This document shows, piece by piece, positions 33,184 to 42,319 of a stretch of 64,000 bases of DNA. Under the pieces are notes generated by a model. That model was given only the letters and a program-made list of their open reading frames with translations, was not told the origin of the DNA and searched no databases. The DNA lies in assembly GCF_009708175.1 (NCBI RefSeq), contig NZ_WMBB01000006.1, positions 310,001 through 374,000 on the forward strand, given 5' to 3'. The stretch's first letter is position 1. Each line of letters opens with the position of its first letter. Origin of the DNA: Nocardia aurantiaca (GTDB lineage: Bacteria; Actinomycetota; Actinomycetes; Mycobacteriales; Mycobacteriaceae). The translations under genes were made by a program, and so were the position numbers.

Positions 33184-34803
33184 TCACGCCTGGAAGGTTG
33201 GCGTGCCGGCGAGATAGGTGGTGTGGACGCCGATGCCGTGCCAGTCATCGGGGTCCACGGCGCGGGGATCGCGGTCCAGGACAACGAGATCGGCGTACTT
33301 GCCGGGGGTGATGGAGCCGGCGATGTTCTCGGCGAAGAGTTGCCAGGCCGGGTTGATGGTCTGGGCCTGGATGGCTTGATCGATGGTGATGCGCTCCTCC
33401 GGAGCCAGAATGCGGCCGGTGCGGGATTTGCGGGTGACGGCGGCGGCCATATTGCGCAGCGGCTCCTCCTGGGTGACGGGGCTGTCGTTGTGGAAGGAGA
33501 TGCGGATGCCGGCATCGAGGGCGGATTTGGCCCGGACCCAGTGGCCGCCCTTGTCTTTGCCGAAGAGGTCGTCCTCGAGGACGTCTCCCCAGTAGTAGAG
33601 GTGGTCGACGAACAGGCTGCAGGTGACGCCGAGGCGGGCGGCGCGCCGGTATTGGGCGGCGGTCATGGCGCCGCAATGTTCCAGGCGCAGACGGTGATCC
33701 GGGCGCGGGTGGGCGGCGAGAGCCTGCTCGTACGTATCGAGGATCGTGTCGACACCCAGGTCGCCGTGCACGTGGCAGGCGATCTGCCAGCCCTGCGGGT
33801 AGTAGGCGCCGACGATCTCGTCGAGTTGCTCCCGGGTGTAGTTGGCGTGGCCGCGGTGGTCGTGGCCGAGGCCGAGGGCCTGGGTGGCGGGGGTGTTCAG
33901 GTACGGGAAGGAGGTGTCGATATTGCCGACCCACGGGGAGCCGTCGACCCACACCTTGATCCCGATCTGCTGGAACAGATCGTCGCCGTTGACCAGCGGG
34001 TAGTCGGTTTTCAGTGCGGTGGTGGACATTTCGTAGACGCGCATGCGGACCGTGGCGAGGTTCCGCTCGTAGAGGGCGGCGACCACGGGTCGCATCTGGG
34101 GTGAGAACCCCATGTCGCTGCACATGGTGACCCCGCGCGCGGCCAGGCTCGCCTGCTGCTCGGCCAGCGCCTCGGGCCCGGAGACCGCGCCGAACAGGAT
34201 GGGCCCGGCCACCGCGAGCACACCGGGAGCCTCGTAGACCTTGCCGGTGAGATGCCCGCCGGCGTCCCGATCGAGGCTGCCGCCCACCGGGTTCGGGGTG
34301 GAGTCGGCGAGTCCGGCGTTGTTCATGGCCGCGGTATTGGACCAGGCCAGGTGGCCGGAGTTCTGCCAGATGATGATCGGCCGCTCGGGGCCGAGTTCGT
34401 CCAGCCACGCGAGGGTCGGATCGGGCAGCCCCGGCTGCAACAGCACGTCCCACCCGTAGAAGATGACCGGACGCCCGGCCGGGGCGGCGGCCAGCGCACG
34501 CTTCATGGTCCGCAGCACGTCGTCGGCGGTCGGACAGGTGGTGACCGGCCGGATGTCCACGACCAGGTCGGTGAACATCATCTGGTCCTGCGTCGGGTGC
34601 GTATGCGCCTCAACGAATCCCGGCAGCAATGTTCGGCCGCCCAGGTCGACGATCTCGGTCCCGCCGCCGCGCCGGTCGAGGACCTCGTCCCCGCCGACCG
34701 CGATGATCCGGCCGTCGGTCACGGCGATGTGGGTGGGATTCGGGTGGTTCGGATCGACGGTGACGATCGGTCCGCCGGTGAATATCGAATCGGCCGAGCT
34801 CAT
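33184..34803 (-). CDS. YtcJ-like metal-dependent amidohydrolase
   Basis: A 539-aa amidohydrolase of the YtcJ/AepA group. It opens with the small beta domain (ADSIFTGGPIVTVDPNHP) and GRTLLPGFVEAHTHP, the HxH metal site. Later landmarks are IIIWQNSGHLAWSNTAA, IACHVHGDLGVDTILDTYEQ, LEHCGAMT, and ISFHNDSPVTQEEPLRNMAA near the end. GSITPGKYADLVVLDRDPRA closes the fold. AAGGAG lies upstream of the ATG. It is divergent from the exported DUF1254/DUF1214 gene; the 133-bp spacer holds a shared promoter. The natural substrate is unknown; relatives hydrolyse formamides and other amides. Confidence 0.9.
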   Translation of the reverse strand: MSSADSIFTGGPIVTVDPNHPNPTHIAVTDGRIIAVGGDEVLDRRGGGTEIVDLGGRTLLPGFVEAHTHPTQDQMMFTDLVVDIRPVTTCPTADDVLRTMKRALAAAPAGRPVIFYGWDVLLQPGLPDPTLAWLDELGPERPIIIWQNSGHLAWSNTAAMNNAGLADSTPNPVGGSLDRDAGGHLTGKVYEAPGVLAVAGPILFGAVSGPEALAEQQASLAARGVTMCSDMGFSPQMRPVVAALYERNLATVRMRVYEMSTTALKTDYPLVNGDDLFQQIGIKVWVDGSPWVGNIDTSFPYLNTPATQALGLGHDHRGHANYTREQLDEIVGAYYPQGWQIACHVHGDLGVDTILDTYEQALAAHPRPDHRLRLEHCGAMTAAQYRRAARLGVTCSLFVDHLYYWGDVLEDDLFGKDKGGHWVRAKSALDAGIRISFHNDSPVTQEEPLRNMAAAVTRKSRTGRILAPEERITIDQAIQAQTINPAWQLFAENIAGSITPGKYADLVVLDRDPRAVDPDDWHGIGVHTTYLAGTPTFQA

Positions 34804-34852
34804 ATCCGTGCTCCTTACGCCGCCGCGGCAGTACGGTAACCAATAGCCAACC

Positions 34853-34875
34853 AGTATAAATGCAGTATCTCTGCA
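34853..34875. promoter_or_regulatory. Divergent promoter with TGCAG-N5-CTGCA dyad
   Basis: On the minus strand TATACT (complement of 34853-34858) is a good -10 element for the amidohydrolase. Next to it is the dyad TGCAG-TATCT-CTGCA (34861-34875). A repressor here would affect both divergent genes. Confidence 0.5.
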
Positions 34876-34936
34876 ATAGAGTGCGGGACATCCACGAAAG
34901 TGCTCATCACACCGTCGGGAAAGGAACCAAAAGTTG

Positions 34937-36364
34937 ATGGATTTCCTGTCGAACGGCGCGCACCGAGACGCCGCGCACTTCTCGCGCCGCCAGATCCTCG
35001 CGCTGAGCGCGAGCGCCGCGGCCGCGCTGGGATTGGCGGCGTGCGGCAAGTCGAGCACCGGATCGTCCGCGACCAGCACCACCCCGGCCTCCACCGATCC
35101 CAAGGACATCGCGGCCGACGCCTACGTCTTCGGCTTTCCGCTGGTCCTGGCGGACGTCACCCGCGAGACCGGCGGCCCCGCCAACCAATTCGTCCATCAG
35201 AGTCCGCCGACCCCCGAGGACAAGCAGGTGGTCCGGCTGAATCTGGACACTCTCTATTCGCAGGCCTGGCTCGACCTACGCGCCGAGCCGATGGTGGTGC
35301 AGGTGCCCGCCATCGAACCGGGCCGATACTGGCTCATGCAGTTCCTGGACGCGTGGACCAATACGGTGCACGATCCCGGCAGCGCGAACCCGCGACTGAA
35401 GGACGGGGCTCCGCAGCCGCCGTACACGTACCTGATCACCGGGCCGGGCTGGAAGGGCACGGTGCCCGACGACATGACCCAGCTGGCGATGCCGACGGGT
35501 ACCACCTGGCTACTCGGGCGCATCGAATACAAGGGCGACAACGACATTGAGACCGTGCGCGCACTGCAGCGGCAGCTGAAGCTGGCCCCGCTCAGTATCT
35601 GGGACGCCGATCCCGACGCGGCGCGGGGCGGGCCGGGCGCCGCCCCCGCGGGCGGCGGCGTCCCCGCCCAGATGGTGGCGCGGATGGACGGACCCACCTT
35701 CTTCAACCGCATGTGCACGGTCATGGCGCTCAATCCGCCCGCGCCCGAGGACGGCGACGCCATGCAGCGGTTCGCCACCGTCGGCATCACGCCGGGCGGC
35801 AACGTTTCCATCGCACCGGCGGACATGTTGACGGCCGCGGCCACCGAGGCCCGCAAGCGCATCGTCGCCTACCGGGATCCCGAGGCCCGAAACCAGAACG
35901 GCTGGACCTTCGACCTCAATGTCGGCACCTACGGCACCGACTACGCGCTGCGCGCCCTGGTCGCCTCGGTCGGTCTGGGCGCAAACCTGCCCCGGGACGC
36001 GGTGTACCCGACGGTCACTGCGAATGCCCAGGCCGGCGATCGATTCCGCCTGACCTTCGCCAAGGACAAGCTCCCGCCGGTCGGCGCGTTCTGGTCGCTC
36101 ACCGCCTATGACGGCCAAAGCTATCTGGTGCGGAATCCGGCGGGCATCTACGCGGTGGGCCACCTGGTCCCGCTCACCCCGGACGCCGACGGCACCGTCG
36201 AGATCGCCATCCAGAACGCCGATCCAGGCTCGAACGCCCCGGCGGGTCACTGGCTGCCCATTCCGGAGTCCGGCCCGTTCTCCCTCACCCTGCGGCTGTA
36301 TGCGCCGAAAGACGATGTGCTGAACGGGAAGTGGCAGGTGCCGAAGCTCGAGAAGCTGTCCTGA
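34937..36364 (+). CDS. Tat-exported DUF1254/DUF1214 lipoprotein
   Basis: A 475-aa secreted protein. The N-terminus has a twin-arginine signal with lipobox, FSRRQILALSASAAAALGLA followed by AC, so it should be exported folded and lipid-anchored. Residues about 55-180 match DUF1254 (VVRLNLDTLYSQAWLDLRAE, IEPGRYWLMQFLDAWTN). The C-terminal 110 residues match DUF1214 (GAFWSLTAYDGQSYLVRNPA, GHWLPIPESGPFSLTLRLYA, ending WQVPKLEKL). Function of the family is unknown. ATG at 34937 follows AAAGGAA; a TTG at 34934 is in frame. It is divergent from the YtcJ-like hydrolase. Confidence 0.9.
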   Translation: MDFLSNGAHRDAAHFSRRQILALSASAAAALGLAACGKSSTGSSATSTTPASTDPKDIAADAYVFGFPLVLADVTRETGGPANQFVHQSPPTPEDKQVVRLNLDTLYSQAWLDLRAEPMVVQVPAIEPGRYWLMQFLDAWTNTVHDPGSANPRLKDGAPQPPYTYLITGPGWKGTVPDDMTQLAMPTGTTWLLGRIEYKGDNDIETVRALQRQLKLAPLSIWDADPDAARGGPGAAPAGGGVPAQMVARMDGPTFFNRMCTVMALNPPAPEDGDAMQRFATVGITPGGNVSIAPADMLTAAATEARKRIVAYRDPEARNQNGWTFDLNVGTYGTDYALRALVASVGLGANLPRDAVYPTVTANAQAGDRFRLTFAKDKLPPVGAFWSLTAYDGQSYLVRNPAGIYAVGHLVPLTPDADGTVEIAIQNADPGSNAPAGHWLPIPESGPFSLTLRLYAPKDDVLNGKWQVPKLEKLS

Positions 36365-36410
36365 CCGGTCGCTCGCAACTTTCGGTCAATACGGCAACGG
36401 CACTCGTCTC

Positions 36411-36485
36411 CGCCATCCCGGCGTGTTTTTGGCCGGGATCCGCCTCGAACGCCGTGGATTCCGGCCGAAGCGCGCCGGAATGACG
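36411..36485. repeat. REP-like palindromic repeat, copy B
   Basis: Same organisation as copy A at 25540: CATCCCGGC...GGCCGGGATCC on the left, GTGGATTCCGGCCGAAGCGC and GCCGGAATGACG on the right. It lies directly after the DUF1254 gene. Confidence 0.75.
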
Positions 36486-37006
36486 TGGGTGCCGTCGCAG
36501 TATTCAGACAGCTCCTCGATGAGCGCGGGCGAGGCGGGCACGAGCGCCGGCGATGATGGTGATGATCATGACCGTGATGACCTGGAGCGCCGTGAGGGTG
36601 GCCGGGCGCTTGGTGCCCGCGCGAGATCGTCAGCAGATCCAGTCGCTGGTGACCGACTACACCGCCGAGGACGAGGACCCCCTACCGCCACCACCGCGAA
36701 CAACGCCAGCACACCGAGCTGCAACAAGATTTCGAGCATTGCGCGACTCCATTTCCGCCACGGGGCAGTTGCGATCACGAGGTATTCGCGGCCACCGAGC
36801 GGTCGGATCGTCAACGGCGAGCGGACTGTTTCCCCTTCGCTACCGAGCCGATTCGCATACCGCGTGTTCTGGAATCTGCCGAAACCGCGGTTACGCCAAC
36901 ATGATTACGTACTATTCGGTTCGTCCGCATCATTCCGCCGCGCAGGCAGAACGATCGAGTTCATCCCTTCGATAGCCGCCCGTTCCCCACCAGCCAAACC
37001 CGCCAC
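36486..37006. other. Intergenic stretch without a supported gene
   Basis: About 520 bp between the REP-like copy and the octamer satellite. A minus-strand frame near 36741 begins MLEILLQLGVLALFAVVAVG, which looks like one membrane helix, but it degenerates into Arg/Ser-rich sequence. It could be the relic of a small membrane protein gene; nothing more can be supported. Confidence 0.35.
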
Positions 37007-37078
37007 GAGTCAGCGAGTCAGCGAGTCAGCGAGTCAGCGAGTCAGCGAGTCAGCGAGTCAGCGAGTCAGCGAGTCAGC
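37007..37078. repeat. Octamer satellite (GAGTCAGC)x9
   Basis: Nine perfect head-to-tail copies of GAGTCAGC. The right end lies inside the 3' end of cobS: the last codons and the TGA stop (37066-37068) are written in the repeat on the minus strand. Confidence 0.95.
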
Positions 37079-37812
37079 GAGAGCATGACAGCGGTGATGG
37101 TGACGCTCAATTCCAATGCCGCACCGAGCACATCACCATTCAGACCCCCGAACCGCCGCACACAGTGCCGCACCAGGACCATCGACGTGGCGAGCGCCAC
37201 GACCACGGCGAGCGGACCCTGCCAGGGGTTCTCGGTGGCGAACACCGCTGCGATGCAAGCGATCCCACCCCAGACGAAACCCACGACGGGAATCTGCGTG
37301 CCCGCGACCAACGCCCCGAACCCGGCCCCCGGAGCCGCCTCGATCCCCCTCCGACAGGCCAGCACCACCGCGACCCGCCCCACCGCGACGGCGGCGACCA
37401 CCGCGAGCCAGTGCCCGGCCCCTGCCAGCGCCGCCAGCGAAAACGCCTGAATTCCAATGGTGAACACCAGCGCCGCCACCCCGAACGGTCCGACGCCACC
37501 GGTCTTCATGATCTCCCGGGCCCGCTCCGGCGACCCATAACTCCCGAGCCCGTCCATGGTGTCGGCCAGCCCGTCGAGATGCATCCCCCGCGTGATCAAC
37601 GCCAGCCCCGCCACCGCGAGGAACCCGGCCAGCAGCCACGAGGCCCCCAATTCGCCGAGCCCCCACAGCAATCCGGCAGCCGCACCGCCGAGCAGCACTC
37701 CGACCACCGGCGCCCAGGCGATCGCCCGCCCCGCGACCGCCCGATCCACCTCGCCCGGTCCCCGCACCGGCAGCACCGTCAACCACGAAACCGATAATCG
37801 CGCACCGTTCAT
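37066..37812 (-). CDS. cobS: Adenosylcobinamide-GDP ribazoletransferase
   Basis: A 248-aa integral membrane enzyme that joins adenosylcobinamide-GDP and alpha-ribazole in the last steps of cobalamin synthesis. The N-terminus SWLTVLPVRGPGEVDRAVAG and the key loop TRGMHLDGLADTMDGLGSYG with SPERAREIMKTGGVGPFGVA are diagnostic. About six hydrophobic helices follow. The final residues SLTR and the stop are encoded by the octamer satellite, so the natural C-terminus may have been trimmed or changed. The fused cobUT gene lies upstream on the same strand after a 216-bp gap. Confidence 0.95.
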   Translation of the reverse strand: MNGARLSVSWLTVLPVRGPGEVDRAVAGRAIAWAPVVGVLLGGAAAGLLWGLGELGASWLLAGFLAVAGLALITRGMHLDGLADTMDGLGSYGSPERAREIMKTGGVGPFGVAALVFTIGIQAFSLAALAGAGHWLAVVAAVAVGRVAVVLACRRGIEAAPGAGFGALVAGTQIPVVGFVWGGIACIAAVFATENPWQGPLAVVVALATSMVLVRHCVRRFGGLNGDVLGAALELSVTITAVMLSLTR

Positions 37813-38028
37813 GCGACGCCCCGGCTCACCGCGTCCCCAGCGCCCGCCGTTGATGCGCCCACGCCCATCGCACGGCGCGACCGCACCCGCCCGAGCGGTA
37901 CACCGAGCCCGCCGGGGGCACCGTGGTCACGCACCACCGGGCACGACCGGACCGTTGCGTGCCGCCGGACATGGCTGTGCGCCGGCGAATCTCGCGGAGC
38001 GAGCCGCCGCGCCACCACGGGCGGCGTA
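37813..38028. other. Spacer between cobUT and cobS
   Basis: 216 bp of GC-rich sequence with no recognised gene, riboswitch or terminator. The gap is unusual for two adjacent steps of one pathway on the same strand. Confidence 0.35.
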
Positions 38029-39900
38029 TTACGCACCGGCGGCTTCGACGTCCGCGTCGGCGGTGCTGACTCCGGCCGAGGCGAAGGTCGCCATGTCGCC
38101 GAGGGTGGCGATTGCGGCGCGCAGCAGCGGGAGGGCGGCGACGGCGCCGGAGCCTTCGCCCAGGCGCATGCCCATGTCGACCAGGGGTTCGAGATCGAGG
38201 CGCTGGAGGGCGATGGTGTGGGAGGGCTCGCTGGAGCGATGGCCCGCCACCCACCAGGCGCGGGCGCCCGGCGCGAGCTGATCGGCGACCAGGGCGGCCG
38301 CGGTGACCACGACACCGTCGAGGATCACCGGGGTGCGGCGGGCCGCGGCGCGGGCCAGGAAGCCCGCCATGGCGGCGAAGTCCGCGCCTGCGGCGGTGCG
38401 CAGCAGGGCGACCGGGTCCTTGATCACGGGCCGGGCGCGCCACATGGCATCGCGGATGGCGGCGGTCTTGCGGATCCACCCGGCATCGTCGACACCGGTG
38501 CCACGGCCCACCGCGATCACCGGCTCGGTGTCGGTGATGGCCGCGATCAGCACCGTCGCGGGCGTGGTGTTGCCGATACCCATGTCACCGGCGATGAGAA
38601 GGTCGGCGCCGGAATCGATTTCCTCGTCGGCGATGGTCGCGCCGGCCGCCAGCGCGGCCTGCACCTCGGCCTCGGAAAGCGCGTCCTCCCGATCGATGGA
38701 GCCGCTGGAGCGCCGCACCTTGTGCCGCGAGATCTCCGGCGCGGTATCGGAATCCACCGCGATGTCCTCGACCCGCACACTGGCGTCGGCCAAGCGCGCC
38801 AGCACATTCACGGCCGCGCCGCCGTGCAGGAAATTGGCGACCATCTGCCCGGTCACCTCACTCGGATAGGCCGACACGCCGTGCCGCGCCACCCCGTGGT
38901 CACCTGCGAACACCACCACTCGCGCCCGCTCGAACTGCTTGGGCGGGCACACGCCCTGACACGCCGCGACCCAGTTGCCCAGCTTCTCCAGCCGCCCCAG
39001 CGCCCCGGCGGGCTTGGTCAACTGCAGCTGCCGTTCCTCGGCGGCCGCTCGGATCGCGGTGTCCGGCCCCTGCACCGGCCCGAACGAAAGCCGCACGGGC
39101 TTTGTCAGCACCGGGGTGTCAGGCCCGCTTGCGGCCACAGCGGCCGTGCCGCTCGCGGAGTCGACCGCGCCGACTCCCGGGTCGGCGGCAGCGCCGCCCT
39201 CGGCCGACCCGGTCACGGTTGCCGCAGCGGCGGCCGCCGAAACCGGCTGCACCGCAGTCCGCTCCGCGGCGGAATCGAGGGCCTTCGCCGAAGTCGCCGG
39301 TGCGGCGGAAGAATTCATCGCGGCAGCGTCGGACAGGGCGGAGGCGAAGACGCCCTCCGGCTTGACCCGTACCGGCTGCCCGGCCACTACGAGGAAGACC
39401 TCGTCGCATACCTGCGCGAGCCGCTGATTCAGGGTGCCGATCTCGTCGCGGAAGAGGCGACCGGAGGCGGTCGCCGGTATCACGCCGAGTCCCACCTCGG
39501 GGCTGACGAGGACCAGGCGCTGCCCGTATCCGGCGACGGCGGCGACGAGCGCGTCGATATCCGGCGCGACGGTGCCGCGCGGCGACTCCCAGGCGACGCG
39601 CGCGTCCAGTCGCGCGGTGAGCCAGGTGCCGAGGTCGTCGACCAGGGTCACGGGGGTGGACTCGCCCAGTGCGGCGACGGCGTCGCCCTCCACGATCGTC
39701 CAGTCCGCGGGCCGCCGAGCCCGGTGCGCCGCAATGCGTTCGGCGAAGTCGGCGTCGGACGGGTCGGCCACCGCGGTGGCTACGTACCGCACCGCCTCCG
39801 ACGCGACCAACTGTTCCGCGAAAGCCGACTTCCCGGACCGGGCGCCACCGAGCACCAGGGTCCGCAACGGCCGATCGGTTGTCTGAGCAGTGTGCGACAC
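38029..39900 (-). CDS. cobUT: CobU-CobT fusion: adenosylcobinamide kinase/guanylyltransferase and NaMN:DMB phosphoribosyltransferase
   Basis: A 623-aa protein that joins two nucleotide-loop assembly enzymes of cobalamin synthesis. Residues about 1-185 are CobU: P-loop [28 protein letters not shown], and [20 protein letters not shown]. Residues about 186-275 are an Ala/Ser/Thr/Pro-rich linker. Residues about 276-620 are Cob[59 protein letters not shown], and the catalytic-glutamate region [19 protein letters not shown]. Start is GTG at 39898-39900. In M. tuberculosis the two activities are separate genes as I recall; fusion would let one polypeptide activate both halves joined by CobS. Confidence 0.93.
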   Translation of the reverse strand: MSHTAQTTDRPLRTLVLGGARSGKSAFAEQLVASEAVRYVATAVADPSDADFAERIAAHRARRPADWTIVEGDAVAALGESTPVTLVDDLGTWLTARLDARVAWESPRGTVAPDIDALVAAVAGYGQRLVLVSPEVGLGVIPATASGRLFRDEIGTLNQRLAQVCDEVFLVVAGQPVRVKPEGVFASALSDAAAMNSSAAPATSAKALDSAAERTAVQPVSAAAAAATVTGSAEGGAAADPGVGAVDSASGTAAVAASGPDTPVLTKPVRLSFGPVQGPDTAIRAAAEERQLQLTKPAGALGRLEKLGNWVAACQGVCPPKQFERARVVVFAGDHGVARHGVSAYPSEVTGQMVANFLHGGAAVNVLARLADASVRVEDIAVDSDTAPEISRHKVRRSSGSIDREDALSEAEVQAALAAGATIADEEIDSGADLLIAGDMGIGNTTPATVLIAAITDTEPVIAVGRGTGVDDAGWIRKTAAIRDAMWRARPVIKDPVALLRTAAGADFAAMAGFLARAAARRTPVILDGVVVTAAALVADQLAPGARAWWVAGHRSSEPSHTIALQRLDLEPLVDMGMRLGEGSGAVAALPLLRAAIATLGDMATFASAGVSTADADVEAAGA

Positions 39901-39965
39901 GTCAGCACGGTATCAATTGGACCTGTGTTCCGGCCGAGTAGGCAGGGGCATCAGGTGACCGGTGG

Positions 39966-40931
39966 TCAGGAGACTCTGGCGCCGAAGCGCCGCCGGTACT
40001 CCACGGGCGCGATCCCCACCACACGCTGGAAGTGATGCCGCAACAGCGCGCCGGACCCGAATCCGCAACGGTGCGCCAGCGATTCGAGATCCAGATCGGT
40101 GTCCTCGAGCAACTGTTTGGCCAGCAGCACCCGCTGTCCGGTCAGCCATTTCACCGGTGTCGTCCCGGTCTCGGCGGCGAAGCGGCGCGCGAAGGTGCGG
40201 GTGGACATGGAACTGCGCGCGGCCAGCGATTCGACCGTGTGCGGCAGTTCCAGGTGCTCGCCCATCCAGTGCAGGGTCTCGCTGAGGCTGTCGGAACTAC
40301 AGTCCACCACCGGCCGCTCGATGAACTGCCGCTGCCCGCCGTCACGCTGCGGTGGCACCACCATGCGCCGGGCGATGGCATTGGCCACCGAGCTGCCGAG
40401 TTCGCGGCGAACCAGATGCAGGCAGGCGTCGATGCCCGCGGCGGTGCCGGCGCTGGTGATGAGATTGCCCTCGTCCACGAACAGCACATCCGGGTCGACG
40501 GTGGCCTGCGGGAACTTCTCCGCCAGCAGATCGACATACCGCCAGTGCGTGGTGCATTTGCGCCCGTCGAGCAGTCCGGCCTCGCCCGCGAGGAAGGCCC
40601 CCGAGCACACCGTCAGGACGGTGGCCCCGGCCTGTGCGGCATCGCGCACCGCGTCTACCACGCGGGGGTCGAGGGGGTTGCTCGCGAAGATCGGAAAGGC
40701 CGGAATGGCAACCATATCCGCGTCGCGCAGCTCCTCCAGCCCGTAGTCGGGGGATACGTGAATGCCCGGTGAGCTGGATTTCAGCGGCTTCCCGGGCTCC
40801 GCGCCGCACACCCGGAAGTCGAAGGCGGGTAGTCCGTCGGCGGTTCGGTCGAGGCCGAAAACCTCACAGACGACGCCGAATTCGAACATGGCGAGATTGT
40901 CATTGAGTACGACGGCGACCTTCGAGAGCAT
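39966..40931 (-). CDS. GlxA-type AraC regulator with DJ-1/PfpI domain
   Basis: A 321-aa regulator. The N-terminal DJ-1/PfpI-like domain (residues about 1-190) contains VAVVLNDNLAMFEFGVVCEV and TVLTVCSGAFLAGEAGLLDG, with the elbow cysteine, then RKCTTHWRYVDLLAEKFP. The C-terminal AraC domain has two HTHs: ARSSMSTRTFARRFAAETGT and LAHRCGFGSGALLRHHFQRV, ending VVGIAPVEYRRRF. It is divergent from two overlapping micro-ORFs. A GGCAGTAA/TTACTGCC dyad between them is a candidate binding site. The DJ-1 domain suggests control by a small reactive or nitrogen compound. Confidence 0.9.
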   Translation of the reverse strand: MLSKVAVVLNDNLAMFEFGVVCEVFGLDRTADGLPAFDFRVCGAEPGKPLKSSSPGIHVSPDYGLEELRDADMVAIPAFPIFASNPLDPRVVDAVRDAAQAGATVLTVCSGAFLAGEAGLLDGRKCTTHWRYVDLLAEKFPQATVDPDVLFVDEGNLITSAGTAAGIDACLHLVRRELGSSVANAIARRMVVPPQRDGGQRQFIERPVVDCSSDSLSETLHWMGEHLELPHTVESLAARSSMSTRTFARRFAAETGTTPVKWLTGQRVLLAKQLLEDTDLDLESLAHRCGFGSGALLRHHFQRVVGIAPVEYRRRFGARVS

Positions 40932-40984
40932 GATCCAACCCCTCTGGCCGAATATTTGCGAACTATGTCAGAACCGCCACTGTT

Positions 40985-41016
40985 GGCAGTAAATCCTCTA
41001 TAGAAAACTTACTGCC
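40985..41016. promoter_or_regulatory. GGCAGTAA-N16-TTACTGCC inverted repeat
   Basis: Perfect 8-bp arms at 40985-40992 and 41009-41016. The right arm abuts the ATG of the first micro-ORF at 41017. It may be the AraC-type regulator site. If transcribed it would form a hairpin over the start, so it could also control translation. Confidence 0.55.
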
Positions 41017-41139
41017 ATGCACGCACTGTCCGCAATCGTCGCAGCCGGAACCGCCATGGCGGCGCTCGGCACCCTAACCTTCGGCTCCATGGCCGCAGGC
41101 ACCACCGATCCCATCAATGAGGGCGAGGTCCGAGCATGA
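41017..41139 (+). CDS. 40-aa micro-ORF, first of a coupled pair
   Basis: ATG at 41017 opens MHALSAIVAAGTAMAALGTL, then TFGSMAAGTTDPINEGEVRA and TGA. The first 28 residues are small and hydrophobic, like a short membrane or signal peptide, and the tail is acidic. The stop overlaps the ATG of the next ORF (ATGA at 41136-41139). It is divergent from the GlxA-type regulator and starts directly after an inverted repeat. Not recognised in any family. The overlap and context favour real coding. Confidence 0.55.
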   Translation: MHALSAIVAAGTAMAALGTLTFGSMAAGTTDPINEGEVRA

Positions 41140-41366
41140 CCACCATCACCTCCGGCCACGGCCGCTTCCGCACCGCGACCGGCACACCCGAGGCAGTCAC
41201 CATGGTCCGCCGCATCGCCGCCCTGCTCGCCGCAGCGGGCCGCGCCGTCCCCTTCCACCGCGGAAACACGTGGGAGCCGGCGGGCTCGAGAAATGCCATC
41301 GACCGCGATCGCGACCGCATGGCCCTCGAGATCCGCGCCCTGTCGAGCTATCGCGAACACAACTGA
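41136..41366 (+). CDS. 76-aa ORF coupled to the preceding micro-ORF
   Basis: A small basic protein beginning MTTITSGHGRFRTATGTPEA, with VTMVRRIAALLAAAGRAVPF and a charged C-terminal part (NAIDRDRDRMALEIRALSSY). The middle could form one amphipathic or membrane helix. Its ATG overlaps the stop of the 40-aa ORF by 4 bp, so its translation depends on the first. No known family. Its likely controller is the divergent DJ-1/AraC regulator. Confidence 0.6.
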   Translation: MTTITSGHGRFRTATGTPEAVTMVRRIAALLAAAGRAVPFHRGNTWEPAGSRNAIDRDRDRMALEIRALSSYREHN

Positions 41367-41434
41367 CGGGCGGTTCGAAACCGCCCGTCAGAGAAAAGCA
41401 GCCAACGCCGTCGACATCGACGGCAGCGGCCCGG

Positions 41435-42106
41435 TCAGACCGCGTCGCCCGGGCTCACCTGCGGCTTCGGGGCACGCATACGGCGCACCTGCGAGGCGCG
41501 CACGAAGGCGTACCAGCCCAGCGAGAACGGGGAATCGGTCGCGTCCGGGAAGCGCTCCCGGACCCGCTTGTTCACGATCCGGCCGAGGACGACGCCCTCG
41601 ATGATCATGAACAGCATCATCACCAGCATGGCCAGCGTGACCAGCGCCTGCAGCGCGGGCGAGAGGATCATGCTGACGATCAGCACCAGCGCCAGCGGCA
41701 TGAACAGGCCGAGCAGATTGCGGCGCGCGTCCACGATGTCGCGCACGTACTTCTTGACCGGGCCCTTGTCGCGCGGGAGCAGGAACTGCTCCTCACCGGC
41801 GAGCATGCGGGCACGACGATTGTTCGCGTCGGCGCGGCGATCGGCCGAGGACGCCTTGCGCTCCGCCTTGGTCCCGCGCAGCGCCTTGCGACGAGCGCGG
41901 GCCTCCTTGGCGGTCTTCGGGGCGGGCGCGACCGGACCGCGCCGACGGCCCTCGGCCTCTCGGCGTGTCGGGGTCGGACGCCCCTTACCCGGGGTGACGG
42001 TCGCGTCCGCCACCGCGGCACCGACATCGGTGCTCGAGCTATCGGAGGTGGGGGTGGACTCGCCACGGTGCAGGAACTTCACGCCGACCAGGCTATTCGA
42101 TGACAT
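41435..42106 (-). CDS. DUF3043 membrane protein
   Basis: A 223-aa protein. The N-terminal half is charged and disordered (PGKGRPTPTRREAEGRRRGP, ARRKALRGTKAERKASSADR). The C-terminal half has the DUF3043 core: FLLPRDKGPVKKYVRDIVDA, RRNLLGLFMPLALVLIVSMI, two membrane helices, then VLGRIVNKRVRERFPD. It corresponds to M. tuberculosis Rv2206 as I recall, which also lies between the Fe-S gene and cobT. The ATG at 42106 fits better than the upstream start at 42148 because conservation begins with MSSNSLVGVKFLHRG. Function unknown. Confidence 0.85.
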   Translation of the reverse strand: MSSNSLVGVKFLHRGESTPTSDSSSTDVGAAVADATVTPGKGRPTPTRREAEGRRRGPVAPAPKTAKEARARRKALRGTKAERKASSADRRADANNRRARMLAGEEQFLLPRDKGPVKKYVRDIVDARRNLLGLFMPLALVLIVSMILSPALQALVTLAMLVMMLFMIIEGVVLGRIVNKRVRERFPDATDSPFSLGWYAFVRASQVRRMRAPKPQVSPGDAV

Positions 42107-42319
42107 GTCTGCCGGAAAATCCCGGTCTCCCGGATTGTTGCGTCGCACACTTCACCAGCTATCTGTCAGCGACTGCACAACCGCGACAGTCCGGGGAATA
42201 CGCGCCGCGTAGGATGGGGAATAGTCGCCCGCCGACAGGTGTTGCTAGCCATCGAGACGGGCTCGGAGAGGCGACGGCCACGCCTTCACGGGTTGAAACA
42301 AGGTCCCTTAGGAGAGTTC

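Noticed and set aside
37007..37078. Possible CRISPR array
   Set aside because: Head-to-tail 8-bp copies without spacers; this is a microsatellite.
36423..37088. Plus-strand frame ending in Ser-Glu-rich repeats
   Set aside because: It runs through a REP-like repeat and the octamer satellite. The repeated SASQRVSE is a by-product of the 8-bp satellite.
39901..39965. Cobalamin riboswitch upstream of cobUT
   Set aside because: Only about 65 bp separate the gene from its neighbour and no conserved B12-box sequence is visible.
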